A DNA stretch of 64,000 nt from Cyanosarcina radialis HA8281-LM2 (GTDB taxonomy: Bacteria > Cyanobacteriota > Cyanobacteriia > Cyanobacteriales > CCAP-1448): assembly GCA_019359615.1 (NCBI GenBank), contig JAHHHA010000016.1:1-64000 (forward strand). Direction: 5' to 3'. Positions 52,950 to 62,023 of this stretch are shown piece by piece. The notes under the pieces were generated by a model. That model worked only from the letters and a program-made list of their open reading frames with translations. It did not search any database and was not told the origin of the DNA. Position 1 is the stretch's first letter, and the number at the start of each line of letters is the position of its first letter. The position numbers and the translations under genes were made by a program.

Positions 52950-53079
52950 GCGATCCTACAACTTCAAGCGGTTAGGAACTTTTTGACCTCAGCTAATACA
53001 AAGCTGCTAAGTTGGATTCCGCAACCTGTGAAATTTCCCCGCTGGTCGATCGCTCTTTGTCGCTATTGGCAGACAAGAC

Positions 53080-53487
53080 TCAGATTTTCTCTAAGCATTT
53101 TCCTGTAACCCTAACTGTAAAAGAAATACCAGATTTTTGAGGCAACCATCCCATCTGCATCGCTTGTTTTATCCACAAGGCCACATCTGAAGGCTTGACT
53201 GGAATTAGGGGAGATTTCCGTTCGATTTCCCAACCTTTAATCTCTCCTAAGTCGGTTTGAATGGATAAGGGTGAAAGTTTGCCTCCAACCAATGTATACC
53301 CTTGTGGATGAAGGCGATCTGTTTCGATTATTAATGTCGAGCCAGGTTCTAAAGCGTGTTCGACGGCAACGTGCAGACACCCTTCTGGATAGTCTGCTTG
53401 CATATTAGTAGCTTGTCTGCGAATCAGCCAGATGAATGGTTCTTGTTCGACAATTATTTTTCTCGTGCCTTTTTTTGGGATAGACAT
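53080..53487 (-). CDS. Conserved hypothetical protein
   Basis: This 135-residue protein begins MSIPKKGTRKIIVEQEPFIW, an opening I have seen as typical of a small cyanobacterial family. The DYPEGCLHVAVEH block and later SFTVRVTGKCLEKI are beta-rich. It is a soluble cytosolic protein of unknown function. It starts 16 bases from the DedA stop, on the same strand. Confidence 0.65.
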   Translation of the reverse strand: MSIPKKGTRKIIVEQEPFIWLIRRQATNMQADYPEGCLHVAVEHALEPGSTLIIETDRLHPQGYTLVGGKLSPLSIQTDLGEIKGWEIERKSPLIPVKPSDVALWIKQAMQMGWLPQKSGISFTVRVTGKCLEKI

Positions 53488-53502
53488 TTACAAAATAGGC
53501 TT

Positions 53503-54135
53503 CTAGTCTTTTTCTACCGATCGCTTGGTTTGACGAGACTCCAACCACAGGGGAATCCCGATGGCCGCGATCGCTATGACTAAAGCCACCAGGGCAAATT
53601 GAGCCGCCCAACTCACCAATTGTTCTAGAGAGACGATGCGACCGATAAAGAAAGATACAGTGACCATCACTGATGCCCAAACCGTAGCGCCAGCGATATT
53701 AAACCCTAAAAATTGGCCGAACGGCATTTGCACGATTCCGGCCATCAGTCCGACAAACATTCTCAAAAAAGCGACAAATCGACCAAAAAAGACGGCTTTA
53801 CTGGCATTATCGCTAAATTTGTCTTTTAATTCTACTAACCGCACTTCCGGCAGGCGGAAAAACTGACCGATCTTCAAGAGCATTTGCCAGCCGCCATATC
53901 TGCCGATCGCATATCCGCAGGTAGCACCGATAAAAGCACTGAGAATCGCATCACCAAGCAGGAACCAGTAATTCAGTTCGCCGCTACCAGCTAAAAAACC
54001 ACCGACGATCGTAAAGGTTTCACCAGGTAGGGGCAAGCCCACGTTTTCGAGTAAAACTCCTAAGAAAACTGCCAAATAGCCGAAGTCGCGGGCAATTTCT
54101 TGAATTTTTTCCAGCGATACAAATTCTAAGGACAT
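53503..54135 (-). CDS. DedA-family membrane protein
   Basis: This 210-residue VTT/SNARE-associated-type protein starts with a FGYLAVFLGVLLENVGLPLPGE region. The Gly-rich loop is AIGRYGGWQMLL and the conserved acidic/Arg helix is FFGRFVAFLRMFVGLMAG. Four or so membrane helices are present. DedA proteins help flip undecaprenyl phosphate or other lipids and keep membrane homeostasis. It is closely followed by the hypothetical gene at 53080-53487. Confidence 0.9.
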   Translation of the reverse strand: MSLEFVSLEKIQEIARDFGYLAVFLGVLLENVGLPLPGETFTIVGGFLAGSGELNYWFLLGDAILSAFIGATCGYAIGRYGGWQMLLKIGQFFRLPEVRLVELKDKFSDNASKAVFFGRFVAFLRMFVGLMAGIVQMPFGQFLGFNIAGATVWASVMVTVSFFIGRIVSLEQLVSWAAQFALVALVIAIAAIGIPLWLESRQTKRSVEKD

Positions 54136-54294
54136 GCAGCGCAGCGTTTACATATTTTTACATCTTCTATCATAATCGCTGCGATCGCTCTTTAGAGCGG
54201 GTGTAGCGGGCGATACCAATTAATCAAGAAGGGGCAGGGACAAAAATAAATGGCGATCGTTTGCAGTTAAGCTAGTCGATCGCCACCCTTTCGT

Positions 54295-54543
54295 TCAAGT
54301 CGGTACTAGTTCGCCAGGACGCAACTTAGACCATTTGCCAGCTTCTCGCTTGAAACTCTGGCAACCGACAACATCCCATTCCATTTCGATCTCATCTCCA
54401 CGAGTGCGAATGTTGACGTTGATGGTGGGTTCGACTGGCTCAAAAGTGGGGTTGTCTGTTAAGTGAGGCTCTTGATGCTGTGTTTCGACTGCGTGGTAGG
54501 TAACGCACGAGTCTACGTAATGACAGTTAACGCAAATACACAT
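54295..54543 (-). CDS. ycf34: Ycf34-family iron-sulfur protein
   Basis: This 82-residue protein is full length for Ycf34, starting MCICVNCHYVDSCVTYHAVE. It has PTFEPVEPTINVNIRTRGD and the ending KWSKLRPGELVPT. Family knowledge: this cyanobacterial and algal plastid protein binds an iron-sulfur cluster through the N-terminal cysteines (C2, C4, C7, C13) and has been linked to photosynthetic electron transport. It is an isolated gene. Confidence 0.92.
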   Translation of the reverse strand: MCICVNCHYVDSCVTYHAVETQHQEPHLTDNPTFEPVEPTINVNIRTRGDEIEMEWDVVGCQSFKREAGKWSKLRPGELVPT

Positions 54544-54608
54544 TGCCCTTTCCTCCCAGGCGCTTATCTGTTAATCTAGCGCGAACTAGATAGATCGACA
54601 AAAACAAT

Positions 54609-54639
54609 TGTCAATTCGCAATTGGCAATTCGCAATTTT
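54609..54639. repeat. AATTGCGAATTG-family repeat
   Basis: CAATTCGCAATTGGCAATTC and TTCGCAATTTTT are in the same family as 8334-8360, 16808-16840, 36286-36317 and 36414-36446. Confidence 0.7.
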
Positions 54640-54707
54640 TACATTCTTGGATTCATCCACGGCAAAAATCGGACTTATACCAAGAAAGGCCTGATGTTCG
54701 ATCGAAC

Positions 54708-55127
54708 TTACATGACACTGAGATATGTATCTTTGCCCTCTAAGGGTAAAACTCTCACTCTTTGATTCTGCAAATCTGGCTCTAAACCTAAATCTTCTAG
54801 AGGAATCAAACCTAGTAGGGGTTCTTCGTTGGCTGGTAATTCTACACGATTAAATGTTCCCTCGCGCCCAGCAACAGTGAGGCTTACCTCCCTAAATATC
54901 CGAACTTTCTTAACTCCAACGGCTAGTTTAACGTCAGCTTCTCCCTGAAGAGACAAACCTAATTGACTGATAATTTCTTCTGGCAAGCAGAGACGAGTAG
55001 CACCTGTATCGACTAAAACGTTTTCTAAGGTAATAGATCGAACTCGATCGACATCGATAAATCCTCGTGCTGCCAAGATTTCATCGATCCGATTAGTCAC
55101 TTTAATAGTAGTGGTAACTTTACCCAT
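54708..55127 (-). CDS. Retropepsin-like aspartic protease
   Basis: The 139 residues from the Met at 55127 have the clan AA signature: ENVLVDTGATRLCLPEE (catalytic DTGA) and a flap-like EVSLTVAGREGTF. The closing part is EPLLGLIPLEDLGLEPD with the LLGLxxLxxLG ending. Bacterial members of this type act as dimers. The longer frame from 55253 has 42 extra residues rich in basic amino acids that partly cross repeats. The target protein is unknown. Confidence 0.85.
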   Translation of the reverse strand: MGKVTTTIKVTNRIDEILAARGFIDVDRVRSITLENVLVDTGATRLCLPEEIISQLGLSLQGEADVKLAVGVKKVRIFREVSLTVAGREGTFNRVELPANEEPLLGLIPLEDLGLEPDLQNQRVRVLPLEGKDTYLSVM

Positions 55128-55209
55128 GGGTTCGCTAGCCTTGGCGCAGCCTGTTGTGAAACAACGTATCGCCGATCTCATAATTGCTGCCCTCCTCCAT
55201 TCGATGAGG

Positions 55210-55584
55210 TTATTTCGATGAATCGCCGTAAGCCATGCCATTAGCCTCGGCATAGCGGTGCATGAATCGCATGAATCTTTCCCAGTGGTCTTCGCGATCG
55301 ATGTCGAATCGACATTCTATAGCTTTTAATTCGTCTTTTTCTTCACCACCATAGATCGATCGCACCGATTGAGGTTCGATCGCAATTACGCCTTCTTCAT
55401 CGATTAAACGTAGAGTGTTAGAAGAGCCTTTGGTAAAACTGTTGAGCTTTTCTAAAGCTTGCAAACTGCTAAAAGTCATCACCACTCTTCTAGTCGCAGA
55501 ATCTTTCACTCGTCTCAAGCTGACATCGCTCAGTTCTTCGGAAATGCCATCAAAAATTTCAATTCTGGGAGTAGCAGAAACCAT
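55210..55584 (-). CDS. psb28-2: Photosystem II assembly protein Psb28, class 2
   Basis: This 124-residue Psb28-fold protein begins TPRIEIFDGISEELSDVSLR and ends EDHWERFMRFMHRYAEANGM, both typical of the divergent Psb28-2. Psb28 proteins bind PSII intermediates near cytochrome b559 and CP47 and ease D1/D2 maturation or chlorophyll protein assembly. It sits on the minus strand directly after the retropepsin-like gene and near a kinase; a (TTACTTA)n block lies just upstream. Confidence 0.88.
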   Translation of the reverse strand: MVSATPRIEIFDGISEELSDVSLRRVKDSATRRVVMTFSSLQALEKLNSFTKGSSNTLRLIDEEGVIAIEPQSVRSIYGGEEKDELKAIECRFDIDREDHWERFMRFMHRYAEANGMAYGDSSK

Positions 55585-55599
55585 TGAAACCTCGGATAA

Positions 55600-55630
55600 A
55601 TTACTTATTACTTATTACTTATTACTTATT
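55600..55630. repeat. Heptameric TTACTTA tandem repeat
   Basis: Four perfect copies of TTACTTA plus a partial one lie between psb28-2 and the kinase. It is a short tandem repeated element typical of cyanobacteria. Confidence 0.85.
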
Positions 55631-58005
55631 TATTGAGGAAGAGGTGGAGGGGAAGAGGGGATTACTGGTGCTGGTTCCGGTGCAGCCGCAGGATCGCTAA
55701 TTGTTACTCCTAACTGGTAATCGACAGGCGCAGAGGCATTAGAGATGATGGTAAATTCGTAATAACCAGATTCTGGTAATTGCCCCGACCAAATGCGTTC
55801 TTTAGAATCTTGTAGCAGATTCGATTTGCCTGTAGGACTGTAAACCGACAGCAAAACATTTTCAGGAGTTGTCAACTGGAGTTGCATGAATTGCCCTTGA
55901 GATAGTTGGGCGATGTAGGCTTTGCCTTCTCCTGGTTTGAGATTCCCAGCAATGGGCTTGCTAGCTACTCCTCCGTTGAAGGTAATCGTTTCTAAATTAG
56001 TTCCTACCTGCAACGATCTTAATTGGTCTAAGGAGGTCGCTTGCCATAGTTGCCCCAAAGGAGTATTGAGCCAATCGTCGAACTTCAACTTTAAGGCCGA
56101 AGCCGAATAGTCGGGAAACAAAGTCAAAAACTTGGCATCGGTTAAATCGTTGACCGATCGACTGCTGAGACGTAGCTGGTTGGCTTCTCGCGCCCACCGC
56201 TGGCGATCGTCGTTCCTGAAATTGCCCATCCCTTCGCGGGCTTCGCCGCTGAATTGGGCCTGTTCGATTTTGTCTAGCAAGTCGGTGGCAATCTGATTTC
56301 TTTGAGCTTGCAATCTCGCTGCTTCCGGCCCATCGCTGCCGATAATTCGCCCTCTTTGACTGGGATTTTTGGCCTCAAAAGCTTGATTCACCATGCGATC
56401 GAACAAGCTTTTGTTAATCCCTAAACTTGTCAGGCGTTGCTCTACGAGGGCTGCTTGCTGTTCGTCTGGAGCAGGAGAAGCCGATGGCGTGGAAGGTGCT
56501 GGAGAGGCGCTGGCCGAGGGTGAAGATGTCGGGGAAATCTCGACACTGCCTTCAGGAGATGGAGTTGACGGGGTAGTAGGAGATGGCGTTTGTGGCGCTA
56601 CCTGAGACTGGATGTAATAATTACCGGCCCACCAACCGATCGCCCCAGCACCACCTATTACCAGCAAGACGAATAAAGTTTTGGCCAATAAACCCCACGG
56701 TTGACTAGATTTGTCTGGGCTGGGAGCCGGAGCCGAGGGTGCGACTGCTAATGTCGCTCCTGTGGGCGGCGAGCCTAAAGGTTGAGTCGGTTGATTGCTC
56801 GCTACTGGGGGAGTGGGCGTGGCTAAAGGTTGAGTTGGTTGGTTGCTGGGCAAGGGGGGCGCAGGCGTAGCTAAAGGCTGAGTCGGTTGATTGCTCGCTA
56901 CCGGGGGTGCAGGTGTAGCTAGAGGTAGAGTCGGTTGATTGCTGGGCAAGGGCGGCGCGGACGTAGCTAGAGGTTGAGTTGGTTGGTTGCTCGCTACAGG
57001 TGTCGGTGGTGTCGCTAACTGAGTAGGCTGATTCCCTGCGGGTACGGAATAACCAGCCAAAGCATCCATGACCTCGCGGGCGCTAGAGTAGCGATCGCTC
57101 AACCTCGGTTGCAACATCTTACTCAGCACCTCTCCCAAAATCGGGTGCAGGTTAACCTGTGGCTGCCACTCCCATTTTTGGGTTTGCGGATCGATTAATT
57201 GTTGGGGTTCCTTACCCGTCAGCCATACCATTACCGTGGCCGCCAGGGAGTAAAGATCGCTTTGGGGAGAAACTGTCCCCCTTTGGATTTGTTCTAGGGG
57301 CGCATATCCGGGCTTACCTACCCTGGTTTGCAAAGGAGATACACCACCCAAGATCGCCGCTTGACTGAACTGAGATTCTAACCGAGAGGCAATTTGCTTG
57401 ACTCCACCAAAATCTACTAATACTGGCAATCCATCTTGGCGACGGCGGATCAGATTTTCTGGGGAAATATCGCGGTGAATTACCCATAAAGAGTGCAAGT
57501 AATCTAATACTGGCAGCATTTGGAACAAAAGCTGGGCGGCTTCGGTTTCGGTAGATTTTACCCCTTGCCGTTTCCGCAATTCCAAGAGTTCGCGGTAAGT
57601 TTCTCCCTCGACGTAATCTTGCACCAGAAACAGTTGTTCTTTGTGGGGCGGGGCGGTGCGGAACAGTTCTCGAAATTGGGCGATTTGAGAATGTTGCAGC
57701 TTGTAGAGAACCCCAGCTTCTCTGGCAAATAGTTCCTCAGCCTTTTGCAAGGCATAATTACCTTGAATCTGGGGAGCAAATTCTTTTAAAACCCGCAATT
57801 GGCTCGATCGCTTGAGATCTTCGCATAAGTATGTGCGGCCGAAGCTGCCTTCTCCGAGTCGATCGACGATGCGATAGCGATCGCTCAAAATCGTCCCGGT
57901 CGTTAAATTGTTGCCACCAGAAAGGTTCAACTGTTCGCCGCAGTGCTGGCAAAAGCGATTTCCGGTCGGATTTTCGTGTCCTTTGCTGCAATAAATGGGG
58001 TTCAT
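55630..58005 (-). CDS. Serine/threonine protein kinase with zinc ribbon and PPC-like tail
   Basis: The 791 residues start at the Met at 58005 (a 45-residue longer frame is unlikely). Order: zinc ribbon (YCSKGHENPTGNRFCQHCG), Hanks kinase (about 35-310), Pro/Thr repeats (about 335-450, units of TQPLATPAPPLPSNQ), a membrane helix (about 465-485), a Ser/Pro-rich linker and a periplasmic pre-peptidase-like domain (about 700-790). The kinase has GEGSFGRTYL, HRDISPENL and VDFGG. It senses an extracellular cue and phosphorylates cytosolic targets, as in other cyanobacterial SPKs. Confidence 0.9.
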   Translation of the reverse strand: MNPIYCSKGHENPTGNRFCQHCGEQLNLSGGNNLTTGTILSDRYRIVDRLGEGSFGRTYLCEDLKRSSQLRVLKEFAPQIQGNYALQKAEELFAREAGVLYKLQHSQIAQFRELFRTAPPHKEQLFLVQDYVEGETYRELLELRKRQGVKSTETEAAQLLFQMLPVLDYLHSLWVIHRDISPENLIRRRQDGLPVLVDFGGVKQIASRLESQFSQAAILGGVSPLQTRVGKPGYAPLEQIQRGTVSPQSDLYSLAATVMVWLTGKEPQQLIDPQTQKWEWQPQVNLHPILGEVLSKMLQPRLSDRYSSAREVMDALAGYSVPAGNQPTQLATPPTPVASNQPTQPLATSAPPLPSNQPTLPLATPAPPVASNQPTQPLATPAPPLPSNQPTQPLATPTPPVASNQPTQPLGSPPTGATLAVAPSAPAPSPDKSSQPWGLLAKTLFVLLVIGGAGAIGWWAGNYYIQSQVAPQTPSPTTPSTPSPEGSVEISPTSSPSASASPAPSTPSASPAPDEQQAALVEQRLTSLGINKSLFDRMVNQAFEAKNPSQRGRIIGSDGPEAARLQAQRNQIATDLLDKIEQAQFSGEAREGMGNFRNDDRQRWAREANQLRLSSRSVNDLTDAKFLTLFPDYSASALKLKFDDWLNTPLGQLWQATSLDQLRSLQVGTNLETITFNGGVASKPIAGNLKPGEGKAYIAQLSQGQFMQLQLTTPENVLLSVYSPTGKSNLLQDSKERIWSGQLPESGYYEFTIISNASAPVDYQLGVTISDPAAAPEPAPVIPSSPPPLPQ

Positions 58006-58202
58006 CAACCTTGAGGAAGAGTTTTGACTCTTGGGGGGATATCCAATACTATCAAACTCATGTGGGAGGTTGAGAAGTCCCGATCTTTCCAGGAGGGGAT
58101 AGAAGCAGGCACGAAGGATTTTAACCCGCTGATTCTCCACATATCTTTTACGATCGACTGCTGGATGCGAGCGCCAGTTCGATCCCGAAAAGCCTACGCC
58201 TA

Positions 58203-58946
58203 TTACTTATTACCAATTGGTTTAGCTACCACATCGCAAGGCTGAGTTTGACAGTTTTGGATATAAAGTTGTTCGACGTAACTCTTTTGCCAACTCAGAG
58301 GAATTTCTAGCAAATCTCGCGTACCTGTCATTCCTTGACCGATAAATAACAACAGTGCCAGACAGTTAAGAACTACATGGATCGTCCGCCAGCGATGGGA
58401 GCGATCGCGATAAATTTCGGGAATAATTGCTAGAGAAACAATCATCAATAAAGTTACGGCAATTCCATAGTAAAAATGAGAATAGTACCACTCAGCATCT
58501 CGACGGTAAATCCATGCCTGCTGGCGCTGCAAAATCAGATCTTGGAAGCCGATAACTAAAATTCCTAAACTTGTAAGTAGAGTAAAAATTGCTCGCCACC
58601 ATCTCGGTTGAGATTTATATAAAAAGACTAATGAAGCGATCGTAGCGGCAAACATCAGAATTAGAAAGACCGTTTCTCCTGGTTGCTGGCTAAAAGCCCG
58701 ATTCTTAATAGCTGCATCAAATGTAGGATGAGCCAATCCTAAAATAGATATGCCCACAACTGCCCCAGTTAGTTTTTTGCCAATTTGAACGTGTTCTTTT
58801 CCTACATTGGGTGGAATTTTCTGGTTTCGATCGGCTTGCAATCGCCGTTGACGAGTTTGCCAAGCAAAATTAATGACGATGCCAATTAAAGGAAACACGA
58901 CTGCAATCGCGATCGCTGGGTGAATTAGAGTCAAAAAGTCTGCCAT
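58203..58946 (-). CDS. DUF4079 integral membrane protein
   Basis: The 247 residues from the Met at 58946 are a DUF4079 protein with about six membrane helices, starting MADFLTLIHPAIAIAVVFPL. Conserved His residues (LIHPAIA, WYYSHFYYGIA, RWRTIHVVLN) resemble heme ligands of b-type cytochromes, as often proposed for this family; that is only inference. It is expected in the plasma or thylakoid membrane. Confidence 0.8.
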   Translation of the reverse strand: MADFLTLIHPAIAIAVVFPLIGIVINFAWQTRQRRLQADRNQKIPPNVGKEHVQIGKKLTGAVVGISILGLAHPTFDAAIKNRAFSQQPGETVFLILMFAATIASLVFLYKSQPRWWRAIFTLLTSLGILVIGFQDLILQRQQAWIYRRDAEWYYSHFYYGIAVTLLMIVSLAIIPEIYRDRSHRWRTIHVVLNCLALLLFIGQGMTGTRDLLEIPLSWQKSYVEQLYIQNCQTQPCDVVAKPIGNK

Positions 58947-59030
58947 ATTAACCTTATCCAATAAGGGCACAGGGAAGAGGGAGCAGGGAACAGTTTTTCC
59001 TATTTCCTGTTTCCTCTTTAATCGATCTAA

Positions 59031-59504
59031 TTACATTAGAGTGGCGTAGCCAAATGTAGCGTTAAACTGGCGACACCAAATCGCCACTGAAGCAAATTGA
59101 GAAATGTCAACATTGCTGGGAATAGCATAACGTTGAGAACCACTAACTTTTTTAAGTTTGGCTATATTGACATAATCTGCTTCCTGAATACCGCTAACAG
59201 GAACGGTACTGCTGCGATACAAAATGACAAATAAATCTGGTCCTTCATTAGTTTTAAAGGAATCGTTAAACTCTAGATAACTTTTGCCATTTTCATTAAT
59301 AATCCGAACCGTTCCGGTTGTAGGATGTTCGCCTTTAACAAAGTTACCAGTAGCAATACCTGACTGCGCTGCGGCAATTTGGCCGCTAGCCCTTTTGTTA
59401 CAATCGGCTAACGCAGGATTGCGATCGAAGATTGCTATTACTCCTACGCTACCAATCAACAGAGAGGAAGCCAGACCTAGACCAGATAGATAGTTGAGTT
59501 TCAT
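59031..59504 (-). CDS. Secreted DM13-domain protein
   Basis: This 157-residue protein has a signal peptide (about 1-32, LASSLLIGSVGVIAIFD) and a DM13 domain (about 45-155, GIATGNFVKGEHPTTGTVRI, GPDLFVILYRS). The ISQFASVAIWCRQFNATFGY end is typical. DM13 domains can carry a redox-active Cys in electron-transfer-like extracellular proteins. It is isolated from other genes. Confidence 0.85.
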   Translation of the reverse strand: MKLNYLSGLGLASSLLIGSVGVIAIFDRNPALADCNKRASGQIAAAQSGIATGNFVKGEHPTTGTVRIINENGKSYLEFNDSFKTNEGPDLFVILYRSSTVPVSGIQEADYVNIAKLKKVSGSQRYAIPSNVDISQFASVAIWCRQFNATFGYATLM

Positions 59505-59725
59505 GGTTTGAGAATCCTTATGTCAGTCACATCGATTCCTAATTTAGAGGCTAGTGACGAGGATTAAATGAATTTTCGATGAGAAGTTGCTGAAATCTCA
59601 CCCTCTTAGTGCTGGCGACGAGCTATCAATATCTTTCAGCAAATTTTCAGCAAATTCTAATCTTTCTCACCAAAGCAGATGCTATTCCTGATTAAAGGCG
59701 AAAAGAGCAAAATTTAGTTCTAATT

Positions 59726-62005
59726 ATGACTGCTTCAAATTTTGATAATAATCGGATAAAACCTTTTGCCAGCGCTCGAATTAATTCCCCTCAAACAGCA
59801 ACATTAGTGATGTTGGGATTTATGGGCTTTTCCGCCGTAATTGTAACGGCATGGTTTGGAGGCGAAGGTCGGATTAGCCGAATATTTCAAAACCTGCAAT
59901 TGTTACAAGAAAATCCACCTATGTGGTTAGAAGTACCAATGGTTGCAGGAGAATACTTAACAATTCCAACAGTGTTGCTGATGTTAATAGTATTAGCGGT
60001 CATGCAAATTTCTCCTCAACCTCGTCGCTGGTCGCGGTGGATTGTTGTCGGTCTTTTACTAATTTTGACTGGGCGTTATTTATTATGGCGATCGCTCTCT
60101 ACTCTGAACCTGACAGATCCTTTGAATGGAGTTTTCAGCGTCGGGTTATTTAGTTTAGAAATGCTAATCTTAGTCAGCAGCACTATCCAGCTAGTTTTCA
60201 TGCTCAATACTAAGGATCGTCGCCGCGAAGCAGATCGGCTATCTGTTGATGTTATCAATGGTAACTTTACCCCATTAGTAGATATTTTAATTCCTACCTA
60301 CAACGAGCCAAATTTTATCTTAAAGCGGACTGTAATTGGCTGTCAAGCTTTAGAATATAGCCACAAAAAGGTTTATCTGTTGGACGATACCAGACGACTG
60401 GAAGTTAAACAACTAGCTGAGGAATTAGGTTGCGAGTATCTGACTCGTCCCGATAATCTTTATGCAAAAGCTGGAAATCTAAATCACGCGATCGACCGCA
60501 CCCAAGGAGATCTGATTGTGGTTTTCGATGCAGATTTTGTCCCCACAAAAAACTTTTTAACTCGAACAATCGGTTTTTTTCAAGATAGTAAAGTAGCCTT
60601 AGTCCAAACTCCTCAAAGTTTTTATAATGCCGATCCGATCGCCAGAAATTTAGGCTTAGATAACGTTCTTACTCCCGAAGAAGAAGTATTTTATCGTCAA
60701 ATCCAACCCTTACGAGATGCGGCTGGTAGCGTCATTTGTTCTGGCACTTCTTTTGTCGTTTGTCGCCGCGCCTTAGAAGAAGCTGGTGGCTTTGTTACTG
60801 ATTCTTTAAGCGAAGACTACTTTACCGGAGTGCGTTTATCTGCTAGAGGTTATCGCCTGGTTTATCTAGATGAGAAATTGAGTGCGGGTTTAGCCGCCGA
60901 GAATATTTCTGCTCATGCTACGCAACGATTGAGATGGGCAAGAGGAACGCTGCAAGCTTTTTTTATTGATGCTAATCCTTTAACAATTAAAGGCCTGAAT
61001 TTTTGGCAAAGATTGGCACATTCTGAAGGTTTATTGCACTGGTTTGCTAGCATTTCTCGCTTAGGTTTCTTATTAATGCCGTTAGCTTACTCGTTTCTAG
61101 GTGTCATCCCCGTGCGGGCAACCCCGATGGAGTTAATGTATTTTTTTCTACCTTATTACATAGTTAACTTAACTACATTTTCTTGGTTAAATTATCGCAG
61201 TCGTTCGGCTTTATTATCCGATGTTTACTCTTTAATTCTCACTTTTCCTTTAGCATTAACTACGATCCAAGTTATGTTTAATCCCTTTGCTAAGGGGTTT
61301 AAAGTTACGCCTAAAGGTACTCGAAGCGATCGCTACTTTTTTAATTGGAATTTAGCTTGTCCATTAATCTTAATATTTGTGCTTTCAGCTATCAGTTTGT
61401 GGCGAAATTGGGGAATGTGTATGCTACAAACTCATGGGGGATTAGATAATCCTCTAGAAGTAGCAGCACGCTTGAAGGGTTTGAGCTTGGGATGTTTGTG
61501 GAGCGGGTATAATTTAATAGTAATTTGGGTAGCCTTACTAATTCTTTTAGATGTCCCCAAACTAGATGTAAATGAATGGTTCGATCTGAGGAGAACTGTG
61601 CGCTTCAACGTCGGCGATCGCGCGTTTTGGGGAAGCACGACCATGATTTCTGAAGCAGGCGCTGAAATTGCCATTACTCAGGGAGGATTACCAACAATTT
61701 CGCCTGGGGATTATTTGCCAGTAAGTTTGACAATTATGGAAGAAAAGTTAAAGTTAACAGCATCAATTAACTGGATGGGTTTCCGAGAGGGATTTTCCAT
61801 AGTGCGCGTGCAATTTGAGGAAGTGCAATTACCTCAACATCGACGTTTAGTGGAAATGCTATTTTGTCGTCCCGGTCAGTGGAAAAGCCGTTGTTCGCCA
61901 GGAGAATTGAGATCTCTATTTATCCTATTTCAAACTTTGTTCCGCCCTCGTGTCTTATTCAATCGCCGGGTCGATATTCTTCCGATTGCGGTCGCTCAGA
62001 TTTAG
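59726..62005 (+). CDS. BcsA-like cellulose synthase, GT2 with PilZ domain
   Basis: This 759-residue membrane GT2 enzyme has membrane helices at the N-terminus (about 25-145) and a GT domain (about 180-420) with substrate residues VYLLDDTRR, VFDADFVPTKN and SEDYFTG. The processive QRLRW motif is in ATQRLRWARGTL. More helices and a C-terminal PilZ domain (RFNVGDRAFWGSTTMISEAG, about 620-730) follow. It matches BcsA-type synthases that make cellulose or another beta-glucan under cyclic-di-GMP control. No bcsB is adjacent. Confidence 0.9.
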   Translation: MTASNFDNNRIKPFASARINSPQTATLVMLGFMGFSAVIVTAWFGGEGRISRIFQNLQLLQENPPMWLEVPMVAGEYLTIPTVLLMLIVLAVMQISPQPRRWSRWIVVGLLLILTGRYLLWRSLSTLNLTDPLNGVFSVGLFSLEMLILVSSTIQLVFMLNTKDRRREADRLSVDVINGNFTPLVDILIPTYNEPNFILKRTVIGCQALEYSHKKVYLLDDTRRLEVKQLAEELGCEYLTRPDNLYAKAGNLNHAIDRTQGDLIVVFDADFVPTKNFLTRTIGFFQDSKVALVQTPQSFYNADPIARNLGLDNVLTPEEEVFYRQIQPLRDAAGSVICSGTSFVVCRRALEEAGGFVTDSLSEDYFTGVRLSARGYRLVYLDEKLSAGLAAENISAHATQRLRWARGTLQAFFIDANPLTIKGLNFWQRLAHSEGLLHWFASISRLGFLLMPLAYSFLGVIPVRATPMELMYFFLPYYIVNLTTFSWLNYRSRSALLSDVYSLILTFPLALTTIQVMFNPFAKGFKVTPKGTRSDRYFFNWNLACPLILIFVLSAISLWRNWGMCMLQTHGGLDNPLEVAARLKGLSLGCLWSGYNLIVIWVALLILLDVPKLDVNEWFDLRRTVRFNVGDRAFWGSTTMISEAGAEIAITQGGLPTISPGDYLPVSLTIMEEKLKLTASINWMGFREGFSIVRVQFEEVQLPQHRRLVEMLFCRPGQWKSRCSPGELRSLFILFQTLFRPRVLFNRRVDILPIAVAQI

Positions 62006-62023
62006 CAAATAGCGAGGGATATC

